Source: Novosphingobium sp. HII-3
GTDB taxonomy: Bacteria > Pseudomonadota > Alphaproteobacteria > Sphingomonadales > Sphingomonadaceae
Reading direction: 5' to 3'
Assembly (NCBI RefSeq): GCF_002916655.1
Contig: NZ_PPSM01000025.1
Coordinates: forward strand, 248,001-312,000
Length of the DNA stretch: 64,000 nucleotides
Shown: piece after piece, positions 42,662 to 50,750 of the stretch
How the letters are laid out: each line of letters opens with the position of its first letter
How positions within the stretch are numbered: the first letter of the stretch is position 1
Made by a program: the position numbers and the translations under genes
Notes under the pieces: model-generated
What the model was told of the DNA's origin: nothing
Seen by the model: the letters and a program-made list of their open reading frames with translations, nothing else
Database searches by the model: none

Positions 42662-43246
42662 ATGATCATTCTTGCCTCGCAGAGCGCTTCCCGGCGCGCC
42701 ATGCTTGAAGCCGCGGACATTCCCTTCCGTGCGCAACCCGCCGCCGTCGACGAGCGGGCAATCGAGCGCGAAATGGAGGGTGCCGAGCCGCAGGCGGTTG
42801 CACTCACGCTGGCCAGGGCCAAGGCGCTTCATGTTTCACGTGGAACACCCGACATTATCGTGCTGGGCAGCGACTCCCTCGTTTCCTGCGGCGCCCGCCG
42901 ATTCGATAAGCCGGGCAGCCGGGACGAGGCGGCCGCGCATCTGCGGTACTTCTCCGGCAAGGTCATGGAACTGCACAGCGCCGCCGCGCTCACGCGCGGT
43001 GAGGAGGTCCTGTGGGCTGATACCGCGGTCGCGCACCTTCAGGTGGCCCAGCTGTCCGAACCCTTCATCCAGCGCTACCTTGACCAGGAATGGCCCGAGG
43101 TGGCGGCCTGTGTCGGCGTGTTCCGCATCGAGGGGCGCGGCGTGCAACTGTTCGAGGCGATCAGCGGAGACTACTTCACCATCCTTGGCATGCCGTTGCT
43201 GATGGTGCAGGCGGCGCTGCGCAATCTCGGAGTCCTGACACGATGA
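42662..43246 (+). CDS. Maf-family nucleotide pyrophosphatase
   Basis: A 194-residue protein starting MIILASQSASRRAMLE, the standard Maf N terminus. Arg11/Arg12, the catalytic Asp71 in GSDSLV, and the GKVMELHSA block are present. Maf proteins hydrolyse dTTP, UTP or modified nucleotides and are linked to cell-division arrest. This copy has SLV where many have QVL, so the sub-family is unclear. It sits between ppsR and aroE, overlapping aroE by four bases (ATGA). A parS site lies at codons 57-62 (HVSRGT). Confidence 0.92.
   Translation: MIILASQSASRRAMLEAADIPFRAQPAAVDERAIEREMEGAEPQAVALTLARAKALHVSRGTPDIIVLGSDSLVSCGARRFDKPGSRDEAAAHLRYFSGKVMELHSAAALTRGEEVLWADTAVAHLQVAQLSEPFIQRYLDQEWPEVAACVGVFRIEGRGVQLFEAISGDYFTILGMPLLMVQAALRNLGVLTR
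42832..42847. other. parS site, one-base variant, within maf
   Basis: TGTTTCACGTGGAACA, the same variant as the 32169 site, about 1 kb to the right of the candidate origin and inside the maf coding sequence (H-V-S-R-G-T). Confidence 0.9.
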
Positions 43247-44100
43247 GCATACCCTATGCCGAGGTGATCGGTGATCCGATCGCCCAATCGAAATCCCCGG
43301 CGATACACCGCTTCTGGCTGGACGAACTTGGACTCGACGGGCGGTACGAGCATTGCCTCGTACGTCTCGATGATCTCAAAAGTTATCTGGCCGAACGCCG
43401 ATCCGATCCCGACTGGCGCGGGTGCAATGTCACGATGCCGCACAAGCTGGCGATATTGCCCTTGCTGGACCGCCTCGATCCCCTCGCGGAAGCGATCGGA
43501 GCTGTGAACACCGTCGTGCGGCAGAGCGACGGGACGCTCACCGGGTACAACACCGACGCCCCCGGATTCCTCGAGCCCCTGCGCGGCGACCTGGCACAGA
43601 CTCACCTGTTCCGCATGGCACGTGTACTGGGCACGGGCGGCGCCGCCCGGGCGATCGTCGCAGCGCTGGCGAAAGAGCATTTTGTGATCGTCCTCGCCGG
43701 CCGTGATCCCGGCAAGGCCCGAGCCATGCTTGATGAACTCGCGCCCAAGGGCGAACATCACGCGATCGCCCTCGATCATTTCGCAGACGTCACCGACTTC
43801 GCGTTCGATGATCGCGAAGGCTGCATGGACCTTGTCATCAACGCCAGCCCGCTGGGGATGGCAGGCCAGCCCCCCCTCGCCTTCGACATCAGCCACGCCC
43901 CGCCCGGAAGCGTGTTCTACGATATCGTCACCAGCCCCGTCGACACGGCATTCCTGCAGACGGCGCGTGCGCAGGGTTTCGAGACGATTGACGGACTGGC
44001 GATGCTGATCGGCCAGGCCGATCTCGCGTTTACACACTTCTTCGGCGTGCGTCCGCCGCGCGGCCGGGATGAGGCGCTGCGGCAGTTGATCCTCGGCTGA
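43243..44100 (+). CDS. aroE: Shikimate dehydrogenase
   Basis: A 285-residue NADPH-dependent enzyme reducing 3-dehydroshikimate to shikimate for aromatic amino acids. Substrate-binding SKSPAIHRFWL is near 16-26, the catalytic lysine lies in NVTMPHK at 62-68, and the NADP region is VLGTGGAARAIVAAL near 127. The ATG overlaps the maf stop (ATGA). A longer frame from 43090 overlaps maf and is rejected. Order maf-aroE-coaE-dnaQ is conserved to the right of alphaproteobacterial origins. Confidence 0.96.
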   Translation: MSIPYAEVIGDPIAQSKSPAIHRFWLDELGLDGRYEHCLVRLDDLKSYLAERRSDPDWRGCNVTMPHKLAILPLLDRLDPLAEAIGAVNTVVRQSDGTLTGYNTDAPGFLEPLRGDLAQTHLFRMARVLGTGGAARAIVAALAKEHFVIVLAGRDPGKARAMLDELAPKGEHHAIALDHFADVTDFAFDDREGCMDLVINASPLGMAGQPPLAFDISHAPPGSVFYDIVTSPVDTAFLQTARAQGFETIDGLAMLIGQADLAFTHFFGVRPPRGRDEALRQLILG

Positions 44101-44110
44101 AGGGATGCCC

Positions 44111-44698
44111 ATGAAGATTGTCGGCCTCACCGGTTCCATCGGCATGGGCAAGTCCACTGTTGCGGCCATGCTGCGTGAGCTCGATGTGCCGGTGTTCGAC
44201 GCGGACGCGGCAGTCCACGAACTGCAGGGGCCGCACGGCGCGCTGGTGCCTCTCATCGAGCAGGCCTTTCCCGGCACCACCGGCCCTGGCGGAGTAGACC
44301 GGCAGAAGCTCGGGGCGGCGGTGTTCGGGGACAAGGACAGGCTCTCGGTGCTCGAGGCCATCGTTCATCCCGCTGTGGCGGCGCTGCGCGGCGATTTCCT
44401 GCGTGACAATTCCGCAGCCGCCCTCGTCGTCTTCGATGTCCCGCTTCTTTACGAGAAGACCGGCACGCGCGGGTTCGACTGTGTCATCGTCGTTTCCGCG
44501 CCGCCGGCCGTCCAGCGCGCGCGCGTGCTCGCCCGGCCGGCAATGACGGAAGAGAAGTTCGAGCAGATCCTGGCTCTCCAGGTGCCCGATAGCGAGAAAC
44601 GGGCGCGTGCCGATCACATCGTCGATACGGGCACTTCGCTGGAGGAAACCCGCAAACAGGTGGCCGGGATCGTAGAGGCGTTGAGACGAGCGCAATAA
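44111..44698 (+). CDS. coaE: Dephospho-CoA kinase
   Basis: A 195-residue kinase for the last step of coenzyme A synthesis. The P-loop GSIGMGKS is at 8-15, the FDADAAVHEL block near 30 and the lid VFDVPLLYEKTG near 115. The ATG at 44111 is favoured because GAAGGG lies 6 bases away; an ATG two codons earlier (44105) is also in frame. It lies 10 bases after aroE, so it is part of the same operon. Confidence 0.95.
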   Translation: MKIVGLTGSIGMGKSTVAAMLRELDVPVFDADAAVHELQGPHGALVPLIEQAFPGTTGPGGVDRQKLGAAVFGDKDRLSVLEAIVHPAVAALRGDFLRDNSAAALVVFDVPLLYEKTGTRGFDCVIVVSAPPAVQRARVLARPAMTEEKFEQILALQVPDSEKRARADHIVDTGTSLEETRKQVAGIVEALRRAQ

Positions 44699-44748
44699 TC
44701 CTCTCCGGCCCCTTGCGCACCACCGCGCCGAGGCAGATATGGAGAGAG

Positions 44749-45432
44749 ATGAGAGAGATCATCTTCGATACGGAAACGACTGGTTTTGACCCCAGAAATG
44801 GGGATCGCATGGTGGAAATCGGCTGCATCGAAATGATCAACCGGGTGATGACCGGGCGAAGCTTCCATGCCTACTTCAACCCGCAGCGCTCCATGCCCGC
44901 CGAAGCCGAAGCGGTGCATGGCCTGTCCGACGCTTTTCTTGCCGACAAGCCGCTCTTTTCCGCCCTGGCGCAGGATTTCCTCGACTTCATCGGCGACAGC
45001 CCGATGATCGCGCACAACGCGACGTTCGATTTCAACTTCATCAACGCCGAACTGGGACTGTGCAACTTCCCGCCCGTTTGTTTGAGCCGGATGGTCGACA
45101 CCGTGGCGCTGGCCAAGGTCCGTCATCCCGGCGCGAAGCTGTCGCTTGATGCGCTCTGCACCCGTTACGGGATCGACCGTAGCCACCGCACGAAGCACGG
45201 GGCGCTGCTTGACGCGGAACTGCTGGCTCACGTCTATGTGGAATTGCGAGGCGGCCGCCAGATCGGCTTGGAACTGGTTGCAGAAAACATTGAGATCGTG
45301 ACGGAAATCAAGGTTCTACCACAAAGAACCCGTATATTTCGTCAGCCACGTCCCCACGTGGCCACCGCAGGGGAACTTGCTGCGCACGCGGAGTTTCTCA
45401 AATCGGTCGATACCCCGCTCTGGGGTGCCTGA
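44749..45432 (+). CDS. dnaQ: DNA polymerase III subunit epsilon (3'-5' exonuclease)
   Basis: A 227-residue proofreading subunit. The exonuclease motifs are complete: FDTETTG (6-12, ExoI), HNATFDFNFIN (ExoII) and HGALLDAELLAHVY (ExoIII, with the catalytic His-Asp). A C-terminal tail of about 50 residues should bind the polymerase alpha subunit. GGAGAG precedes the ATG; the in-frame start at 44713 adds residues unlike the family. It is right of the origin in the conserved maf-aroE-coaE-dnaQ order. Confidence 0.96.
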   Translation: MREIIFDTETTGFDPRNGDRMVEIGCIEMINRVMTGRSFHAYFNPQRSMPAEAEAVHGLSDAFLADKPLFSALAQDFLDFIGDSPMIAHNATFDFNFINAELGLCNFPPVCLSRMVDTVALAKVRHPGAKLSLDALCTRYGIDRSHRTKHGALLDAELLAHVYVELRGGRQIGLELVAENIEIVTEIKVLPQRTRIFRQPRPHVATAGELAAHAEFLKSVDTPLWGA

Positions 45433-45457
45433 ACTCTAGCACAAGGAGAAACCGCCC

Positions 45458-46030
45458 ATGGATATCCGCGTCTCCGGTCACCAGGTTGAAACTGGCGAGG
45501 CCCTGCAGGCTCACGCCAGCGAGAAGCTCACGGCGATCGCCGAGAAGTATTTCAGCCGGGCGCTGTCGTCACAGGTCACCTTCGGCCGCGCGCCGGCGGG
45601 TGCCTTTCGGTGCGACGTCATCATGCACGTCATGCAGAACCTCGTGCTCAAGGGCAGCAGCATCGCGCAGGACGCTCACGTGGCCTGCGATCAGGCTGCC
45701 GAAAAGATCGACAAGCAGTTGCGCCGTTACAAGCGCCGCCTGAAGGATCGTTCGGAGCAGACCGCTTATGCCAGTGCGGTCGAAGAAGCGGCGTACACCA
45801 TCTTCGAGGAACAGCAGGCAAGTAACCAGGACGAAGCCGAAGAAACGGACGCTCCCGTCGTCATCGCGGAAACCCGGGTGGACGTTCCGGAAGCCACTGT
45901 TTCGGACGCCGTGATGATGCTGGACCTGCGCAACACGACTGCGTTGCTTTTCAAAAACGCTGGCACCGGCCGGCATAATATGGTTTATCGCCGCGACGAC
46001 GGCTCGATTGGTTGGGTCGAGCCGCACTGA
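45458..46030 (+). CDS. hpf: Ribosome hibernation promoting factor, long form
   Basis: A 190-residue protein from MDIRVSGHQVETGEAL. The N-terminal domain (1-105) is the S30AE/HPF fold with the basic RRYKRRLKDR at its end. An acidic linker follows, and the C-terminal dimerisation domain lies at about 130-190 (VSDAVMMLDL, TALLFKN and DDGSIGWVEPH). Long HPF makes 100S ribosome dimers in stationary phase. A strong terminator follows 42 bases after the stop, so ptsN is probably transcribed separately. Confidence 0.95.
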   Translation: MDIRVSGHQVETGEALQAHASEKLTAIAEKYFSRALSSQVTFGRAPAGAFRCDVIMHVMQNLVLKGSSIAQDAHVACDQAAEKIDKQLRRYKRRLKDRSEQTAYASAVEEAAYTIFEEQQASNQDEAEETDAPVVIAETRVDVPEATVSDAVMMLDLRNTTALLFKNAGTGRHNMVYRRDDGSIGWVEPH

Positions 46031-46071
46031 CGCTTTCGCGCACCGCGTCTTAGTACAAGACGAAAAACAAG

Positions 46072-46097
46072 AACCCCCGGTTTTTCGCCGGGGGTTT
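46072..46097 (+). terminator. Rho-independent terminator after hpf
   Basis: AACCCCCGG and CCGGGGGTT form a nine-base stem around TTTTTCG, followed by TA. The trailing T tract is short, but the A-rich stretch before it and stem strength support termination. Confidence 0.8.
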
Positions 46098-46140
46098 AGG
46101 GGCATGCAACTTTGGCAATCGGTCTAGTATTAGAAACACG

Positions 46141-46602
46141 ATGAGCGCGCTTTTCACGCTGTTACCCGAGGCCGTATTCATGGCCGACGCGGACGGCAAA
46201 GACATCATTCTGGACCAGCTCGCGGGCCGGTTTGCTACCGTCTACGGCCTTGACCAGCAGGCCGTCCTGGCGCGTATCGTCGAGCGCGAGCGGCTTGGCA
46301 GCACGGGATTCGGGCGGCGCATCGCGATTCCCCATGCCCGCATGGCGGGACTGACGCGGCCGGCGGCCGCGTTCATGCGGCTCAGCTCCCCTGTCGAATT
46401 CGACGCTGCGGACGGCATGCCGGTCGATCTCGTGTTCGGTCTGTTATCGCCCGAGGGCGCCGGGGCCACGCACCTTCACGCGTTGGCCGCAATCTCGCGT
46501 ATGATGCGCGACGAACGCATGCACGAAGCGCTGACGGCCGCCCCCAGCCCCGAAGCGCTCTACAGCCTCCTCAGCAACGTCATCGATCGCGATGCCGCCT
46601 GA
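46141..46602 (+). CDS. ptsN: PTS EIIA-like nitrogen regulatory protein
   Basis: A 153-residue EIIA(Ntr) domain. The phosphorylated histidine is His65 in RIAIPHARMAGL, with the family PVEFDAADGMPVDLVFGLLSPE block following. It receives phosphate from the NPr/EI(Ntr) relay and regulates K+ and nitrogen/phosphate responses in other bacteria. The usual neighbours rpoN-hpf-ptsN are partly kept: hpf is here, rpoN is not. No Shine-Dalgarno sequence is visible before the ATG. The next gene overlaps by 11 bases. Confidence 0.93.
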   Translation: MSALFTLLPEAVFMADADGKDIILDQLAGRFATVYGLDQQAVLARIVERERLGSTGFGRRIAIPHARMAGLTRPAAAFMRLSSPVEFDAADGMPVDLVFGLLSPEGAGATHLHALAAISRMMRDERMHEALTAAPSPEALYSLLSNVIDRDAA

Positions 46603-47080
46603 CGCCGTGGCGGACGGCTCTGTCGATCCCGAAGGCGCCCAGCTGCACTGGCGTGCCCTTGAGGGGCTCTATGCCTCGGCACCTGTAAACCAGCTCTTCG
46701 AGTCGAGGCTGCAGATCGTGGGCGACGGGCATTCAAGGATCACTTTCGAGGTTGATCCGGGCTGCTTCCATGCCGCCGGGGCGGCGCATGGGACGATCTA
46801 CTTCAAGATGCTGGACGATGCGGCGTTCTACGCGGCCAACACCCACGTGACTGACCGTTTCCTGCTGACCACCTCGTTCAATATGCACCTCAGCAAGCCT
46901 ATCAAGGGCGGACGCATCGTGGCCGAAGGCCGCTGGGTGAGTGGGCGGCGCCGCGTGCTCGTGGCCGAGTCCTGGCTCACCGATGAGGAAGGCGACGAAT
47001 GCGGCCGCGGGACAGGGACGTTCATGCGCTCGCGTATCGCCCTGTCCAGCCTGCCCGGCTACGTCGCCCCCCAAGCCTGA
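46592..47080 (+). CDS. PaaI-type thioesterase
   Basis: A 162-residue hot-dog fold protein. The family features are LYASAPVNQLFESR, GCFHAAGAAHGTIYFKMLDDAAFYAANT with the catalytic-type Asp (given here in parts: HAAGAAHG, then MLDDAAFYAA), and the central LTTSFNMHLSKPIKGG strand. It probably hydrolyses an acyl-CoA. The start overlaps the ptsN gene by 11 bases, so it is co-transcribed. DUF1491 follows after 10 bases. Confidence 0.88.
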   Translation: MPPDAVADGSVDPEGAQLHWRALEGLYASAPVNQLFESRLQIVGDGHSRITFEVDPGCFHAAGAAHGTIYFKMLDDAAFYAANTHVTDRFLLTTSFNMHLSKPIKGGRIVAEGRWVSGRRRVLVAESWLTDEEGDECGRGTGTFMRSRIALSSLPGYVAPQA

Positions 47081-47090
47081 AAGCGACGCG

Positions 47091-47432
47091 GTGGACGGGC
47101 GCCTCCCTGCTCATCTGGAAGTGTCCGCCCTGATTCGGCGGGTGAACGTCGAAGGCGGCTTCGCAACCGTTCTTTTCAAAGGCGAGCAGGACGCCGGGAC
47201 GATCCTTGCCGTCCTGACGCACAACGGCGGGAAGACGCGGCTTTTCGAGCGAATGCCTCAGCTGGACGGCGCCCGAGCCTGGGTCTGCACCCACCGCCAA
47301 GATCCTGCAAACCCATACGAATTTCAGGAATACCTCGATCGCCGCAAGCGGCAGGACCCCGATATATGGGTGGTGGAACTTGATGCCGCAGGCGCTGAAC
47401 GCTTCATCGGTGCCGATCCGGACGCGGGTTGA
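47091..47432 (+). CDS. DUF1491-family protein
   Basis: A 113-residue protein from a GTG at 47091 (VDGRLPAHLEVSALIRRV). The pattern RLPAHLEVSALIRRV, then GGFATVLFKGEQDAGTILAVL and the PDIWVVELD tail, matches DUF1491, a small alphaproteobacterial family of unknown function. A longer frame from 46941 overlaps the thioesterase gene and lacks similarity. It is the last gene of the ptsN run. The 182 bases that follow show no gene or clear signal. Confidence 0.85.
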   Translation: MDGRLPAHLEVSALIRRVNVEGGFATVLFKGEQDAGTILAVLTHNGGKTRLFERMPQLDGARAWVCTHRQDPANPYEFQEYLDRRKRQDPDIWVVELDAAGAERFIGADPDAG

Positions 47433-47614
47433 CTTGCCCGACGCACAGCCTAAAGCCCCCTTCGCAAGCGCGAAAGCGGCATGGACAGCACTCCGGCAGT
47501 CCGGCTAGCACGCAGACGGGGAATCGTCGGCAGGTTCAACGGATAGTAAACGCCATGCGTGGCGTTTCGTTCCACCCTGTGTCGGACTGGTTCACCGCAC
47601 TTGATCACGAGTAG

Positions 47615-48232
47615 ATGCGAACAAAAGTTGAGTGGGCGAGCGCAGCGGCGCTGGCCGCGACGGTTCTTACCGCTCTCCTAGGCGCCTCGGGTTCTGGCGC
47701 GGCGGCATCGGACCTTATTCCGGTGCTGACAGAAGAGAAGCCCACCCCGCAGTTCGTCTCCGAACCGGTTGTGCAGGCGATCCCCGCCGCTCCGGCCCCG
47801 AACGCGGAAAATTCGACCGCAGACTCTCTGGAAGATCTGGTGTCGCAGCAGGCGACACCGGAAGGCATGTCGCGGGACATGCGCTGCCTCGCCGGCGCGA
47901 TCTACTTCGAAGCCCGGGGCGAGTCGCTCGAAGGCCAGCTGGCCGTGGGTCACGTTATCGTGAACCGTGCGAAGTCGGGCCGCTTCCCCACAAGCTATTG
48001 CGGCGTGGTGATGCAGCCTTCGCAGTTCTCGTTCGTGCGGGGCCACTCGATGCCGGCCGTGCGGGAAGGCTCGCAGGACTGGCAGGAGGCCGTGGCGATC
48101 GCGCAGATCGCCGACGAAGGAATCTGGAAGAGCGAGGCGCCCGGCGCGCTGTTCTTCCATGCCAAGCGCGTATCGCCGAACTGGCGGCTGACCAAGCTGG
48201 CGCAGGTCGACAATCACATCTTCTATCGTTGA
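47615..48232 (+). CDS. Cell wall hydrolase, SleB family
   Basis: A 205-residue exported protein: a signal segment covers about 1-31, then a Pro/Ala-rich linker up to about 85. The C-terminal SleB/Hydrolase_2 domain begins at CLAGAIYFEARGES (91-104), with Glu99 the likely catalytic residue, and includes NRAKSGRFP, QFSFVRG and FFHAKRVSPNW. The family cuts peptidoglycan; in non-sporulating alphaproteobacteria the role is probably wall remodelling. The ATG at 47615 has no strong ribosome-binding site. Confidence 0.9.
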   Translation: MRTKVEWASAAALAATVLTALLGASGSGAAASDLIPVLTEEKPTPQFVSEPVVQAIPAAPAPNAENSTADSLEDLVSQQATPEGMSRDMRCLAGAIYFEARGESLEGQLAVGHVIVNRAKSGRFPTSYCGVVMQPSQFSFVRGHSMPAVREGSQDWQEAVAIAQIADEGIWKSEAPGALFFHAKRVSPNWRLTKLAQVDNHIFYR

Positions 48233-48238
48233 GGCAAG

Positions 48239-48267
48239 ACCCTCCCGCTAGCATTCGGCGGGAGGGT
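48239..48267. terminator. Hairpin between convergent sleB-like gene and xth
   Basis: ACCCTCCCGC pairs with GCGGGAGGGT around nine bases. It sits 7 bases after one stop and 10 before the other; no T tract follows, so efficiency is doubtful. Confidence 0.55.
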
Positions 48268-48276
48268 GCCGCCGCT

Positions 48277-49053
48277 TCAGGCAGGCTTCAGTTCAACCCA
48301 AACCGGAGCGTGATCGCTCGCCTTCTCGCGGCCACGATGGACCTTGTCGACGCCGCAGGCGACGAGGCGGTCGGCCAGTTCCGGCGACAGCAGCGAATGG
48401 TCGATGCGGAACCCGTGGTCGCGCTGCCAGGCACCGGCCTGATAATCCCAGTACGTCCAGACCCCGCCACGCGGGTTGTGCGTCGCCACGGCGTCGGTCC
48501 AGCCATCGCCAAGCAGGCGGAAATAGGCGTCGCGCGATCCTGGCTGCATGAGGGCGTCCGCCGCCATGGCGCCGGGTGACCAGACGTCGCGATCCGTGGG
48601 AATGACGTTGTAGTCCCCAGTGACAATCGCGGGAACCTCCTCGTCGCGAATAGCGGTCATGCGGCGCCGCAGCCGTTCCATCCACCGGAGCTTGTAATCG
48701 AACTTCGGTCCCGGGACCGGGTTGCCGTTGGGAAGGTAGATGCACACCACCCGCACGCCGAAGACGTCCGCTTCGAGATACCGGGAGTGTTCGTCCTCAG
48801 GCTCACCTTCAAGGCCGCGTTGCACTTCCACCGGCTGCTCGCCGTCGGCCAGGATGGCAACGCCGTTGAAGCCTTTCTGTCCGTGCCAGATACCCTTGTA
48901 ACCAAGCTTCTCGAACTCGGCGATCGGGAACCCCTCGTCCTGGGTCTTTATCTCCTGCAGGCAGGCGACCGCAGGCCGCGTTTCGTCCAGCCACTCCAGA
49001 AGACGGGGAAGACGTGCCTTCACCCCGTTGATGTTGAAGGTCGCGATTTTCAT
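48277..49053 (-). CDS. xth: Exodeoxyribonuclease III
   Basis: A 258-residue AP endonuclease/3'-5' exonuclease for base-excision repair. The metal ligand Glu34 is in CLQEIKTQDE, the catalytic Asp-Asn in TGDYNVIPTDRD, and the C-terminal His in SDHAPVWVEL. The start ATG at 49053 overlaps the stop of the upstream erpA as ATGA; the longer frame to 49152 reads through erpA. Coupling of an Fe-S assembly gene with xth is common in sphingomonads. Confidence 0.96.
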   Translation of the reverse strand: MKIATFNINGVKARLPRLLEWLDETRPAVACLQEIKTQDEGFPIAEFEKLGYKGIWHGQKGFNGVAILADGEQPVEVQRGLEGEPEDEHSRYLEADVFGVRVVCIYLPNGNPVPGPKFDYKLRWMERLRRRMTAIRDEEVPAIVTGDYNVIPTDRDVWSPGAMAADALMQPGSRDAYFRLLGDGWTDAVATHNPRGGVWTYWDYQAGAWQRDHGFRIDHSLLSPELADRLVACGVDKVHRGREKASDHAPVWVELKPA

Positions 49054-49382
49054 ACGGAGAAGCTGGATCCGCAGCCGCAGCCTGCCGCCGCATTGGGATT
49101 CTCGACGCGAAACGCCGCGCCACCGAGCGATTCGACGTAATCGACGACGCATCCCTGAACCAGATCGAGGCTCACCGCGTCGACGACGAGCTTCACGCCA
49201 TCGGTTTCAGCAACGCTGTCATCCGTCTCCGGTCCATCGGCGAGCTCGAACTTGTACTGGAAGCCGGAACAGCCGCCGCCTTCCACCGCAAGCCGCAGGA
49301 TTGCAGGCTTGCCCTGCTTGCTGGCGATGGTCGCCACGCGGGCGGCGGCTGACGGGCTGAGTGTAAGATTGGGCTGGTCCAT
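49050..49382 (-). CDS. erpA: Iron-sulfur cluster insertion protein (A-type, ErpA/HesB family)
   Basis: A 110-residue A-type carrier from MDQPNLTLSPSAAARV. The three cysteines that bind the cluster are Cys38 (GGGCSGF) and Cys102/Cys104 (GCGCG). It moves Fe-S clusters to target enzymes; targets nearby in the window could include class I fumarase and ferredoxins. An extended frame to 49427 adds an unlikely N terminus. ErpA versus IscA cannot be settled by reading. Confidence 0.9.
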   Translation of the reverse strand: MDQPNLTLSPSAAARVATIASKQGKPAILRLAVEGGGCSGFQYKFELADGPETDDSVAETDGVKLVVDAVSLDLVQGCVVDYVESLGGAAFRVENPNAAAGCGCGSSFSV

Positions 49383-49510
49383 GCCTTCCGATGTAGGCGC
49401 GTGGACCGCGTGCGGCAAGTTCCGCACCCGGCGCTGGCAGCGGTGCAGCGTGGGAAAGGGCTCGCTTTCGGAGCAAGGGGCAAGCCCCGCCCGCCGCGCG
49501 CAGCCGGTGC

Positions 49511-49936
49511 TCAGGCGGTCTGGATGTAGTCGCGCATGGCCTCGGCCTCGTGCTCGATCTTGTCCATTCGATATTTGACCAGATCGCCGATGGAGACGAT
49601 GCCGACCATGCGGTCGTCCTTCACCACCGGCAGATGGCGGATGCGCCGGCGTGTCATGAGGGAAAGCGCACCCATGACGGAGGTTTCGGGTGTCACGGTG
49701 ACGGGCGTGACCGTCATGACACTCTTGAGCGGCATGTCGAGCACGTCAGGTCCGACCTCGCGCAGCTTGTAGATGACGTCCCGCTCCGAGAAGATACCGG
49801 CCAAGCCGCCATCCTCTATCACCGGAACGGCACCGATGCGCCGTTCCGCCAGAAGGGCGGCGGCGTCGCGCACGGTTGTGCCGGCGTCGCAGGTGATCAC
49901 TTCCGTACGGCCTTCGATAATGCGACCTATGGTCAT
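49511..49936 (-). CDS. CBS-domain protein
   Basis: A 141-residue protein made only of a CBS pair (about 5-65 and 75-130), from MTIGRIIEGRTEVIT; GGAGAGCTGACG precedes the ATG. Recognisable are AALLAERRIGAVPVIEDG, GIFSERDVI, MTRRRIRHLPVV and GIVSIGDLVKYR. CBS pairs bind adenosyl nucleotides and regulate other proteins; the partner is not known. An upstream extension to 50089 runs into the opposite gene and is not used. Confidence 0.9.
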   Translation of the reverse strand: MTIGRIIEGRTEVITCDAGTTVRDAAALLAERRIGAVPVIEDGGLAGIFSERDVIYKLREVGPDVLDMPLKSVMTVTPVTVTPETSVMGALSLMTRRRIRHLPVVKDDRMVGIVSIGDLVKYRMDKIEHEAEAMRDYIQTA

Positions 49937-50073
49937 CGTCAGCTCTCCATGTGTTGAAGGAGCATCTGTTCCCCGCAGCGGCCCCGCCAGCGGCAGGGTA
50001 TCACAGCCGGTCGTGGCATGCCACGCTGCGCTTGGCGCTTGCGGCCGTGGGGCAATGGGACCAGATAGACGGC

Positions 50074-50373
50074 ATGAAAACGCCGCCACCTTCGCCGCTG
50101 GAGCAACCGCACAAGGCCGCTCATGCCTGGGCGCGCTATCGGCGCATCATGCGCTGGATGATGACGATCACCGTGGGCCTGGTGATCGGCTCCATGATCC
50201 TGCTCTACCGGTCGAACGGGATGGTCTCGATTCACTTCTACATCGCGACCGCGCTGGGGATCGGCTTTACGATGCTGCTCGCCTCCGCCCTCATGGGTCT
50301 GGCGTTCCTGTCGAGCGGCACTGGCCATGACGAATCCGTCATCGACCCGCTGGAGGATGAGGGCGCGAAGTAG
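50074..50373 (+). CDS. Small two-helix membrane protein
   Basis: A 99-residue protein from MKTPPPSPLEQPHKAAHAW with two hydrophobic segments (about 28-46 and 53-80) separated by a short polar loop. The acidic tail DESVIDPLEDEGAK faces the cytoplasm. It looks like a conserved sphingomonad hypothetical protein; no function known. The stop is 5 bases from the stop of the convergent ferredoxin gene. Confidence 0.7.
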   Translation: MKTPPPSPLEQPHKAAHAWARYRRIMRWMMTITVGLVIGSMILLYRSNGMVSIHFYIATALGIGFTMLLASALMGLAFLSSGTGHDESVIDPLEDEGAK

Positions 50374-50378
50374 CCGGT

Positions 50379-50750
50379 TCAGTCCTGTCGCGGCCGCAGC
50401 CGGTACTCCTCGACAGGCTGTCCGCCGATCAGGTGTTGCTGGATGATGCGTTCCAGCACATCCTCGTCGCAGGAGTGATACCAGACGCCGTCGGGCCAGA
50501 CGACCGCCACGGGGCCCGCATAACAGACACGCAGGCAATCGGCCTTGGTACGCGCGACGCCGCCCTTGCCGTCCAGCCCCAGTTGCTTCAGGCGCTTCTT
50601 GAGGTACTTCCAGGCCGCACGCCCTTTTTCCGGCGAGCAGCACTCCCCCTTCTGGGGTTCGGCGCAGATGAAGATGTGGCGGCTGATGCCGGTGCCGCCC
50701 GCCTTGGCCAGCGCTTCCTCGGCTTTGTGGATATCGTGGGCGCTTGTCAT
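50379..50750 (-). CDS. (2Fe-2S) thioredoxin-like ferredoxin
   Basis: A 123-residue protein from [18 protein letters not shown]. Cys29 (IFICAEP), Cys37/38, and Cys72-x3-Cys76 ([10 protein letters not shown]) fit the thioredoxin-like [2Fe-2S] ferredoxin pattern. The segment [10 protein letters not shown] and the C-terminal [13 protein letters not shown] match the family. The redox partner is unknown. The ATG overlaps the thioesterase stop as ATGA, so the two are coupled. Confidence 0.9.
   Translation of the reverse strand: MTSAHDIHKAEEALAKAGGTGISRHIFICAEPQKGECCSPEKGRAAWKYLKKRLKQLGLDGKGGVARTKADCLRVCYAGPVAVVWPDGVWYHSCDEDVLERIIQQHLIGGQPVEEYRLRPRQD

Noticed and set aside
45353..45362. CCACGTGG in dnaQ as another parS
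   Set aside because: Only the central eight bases match; both GTT and AAC arms are missing.
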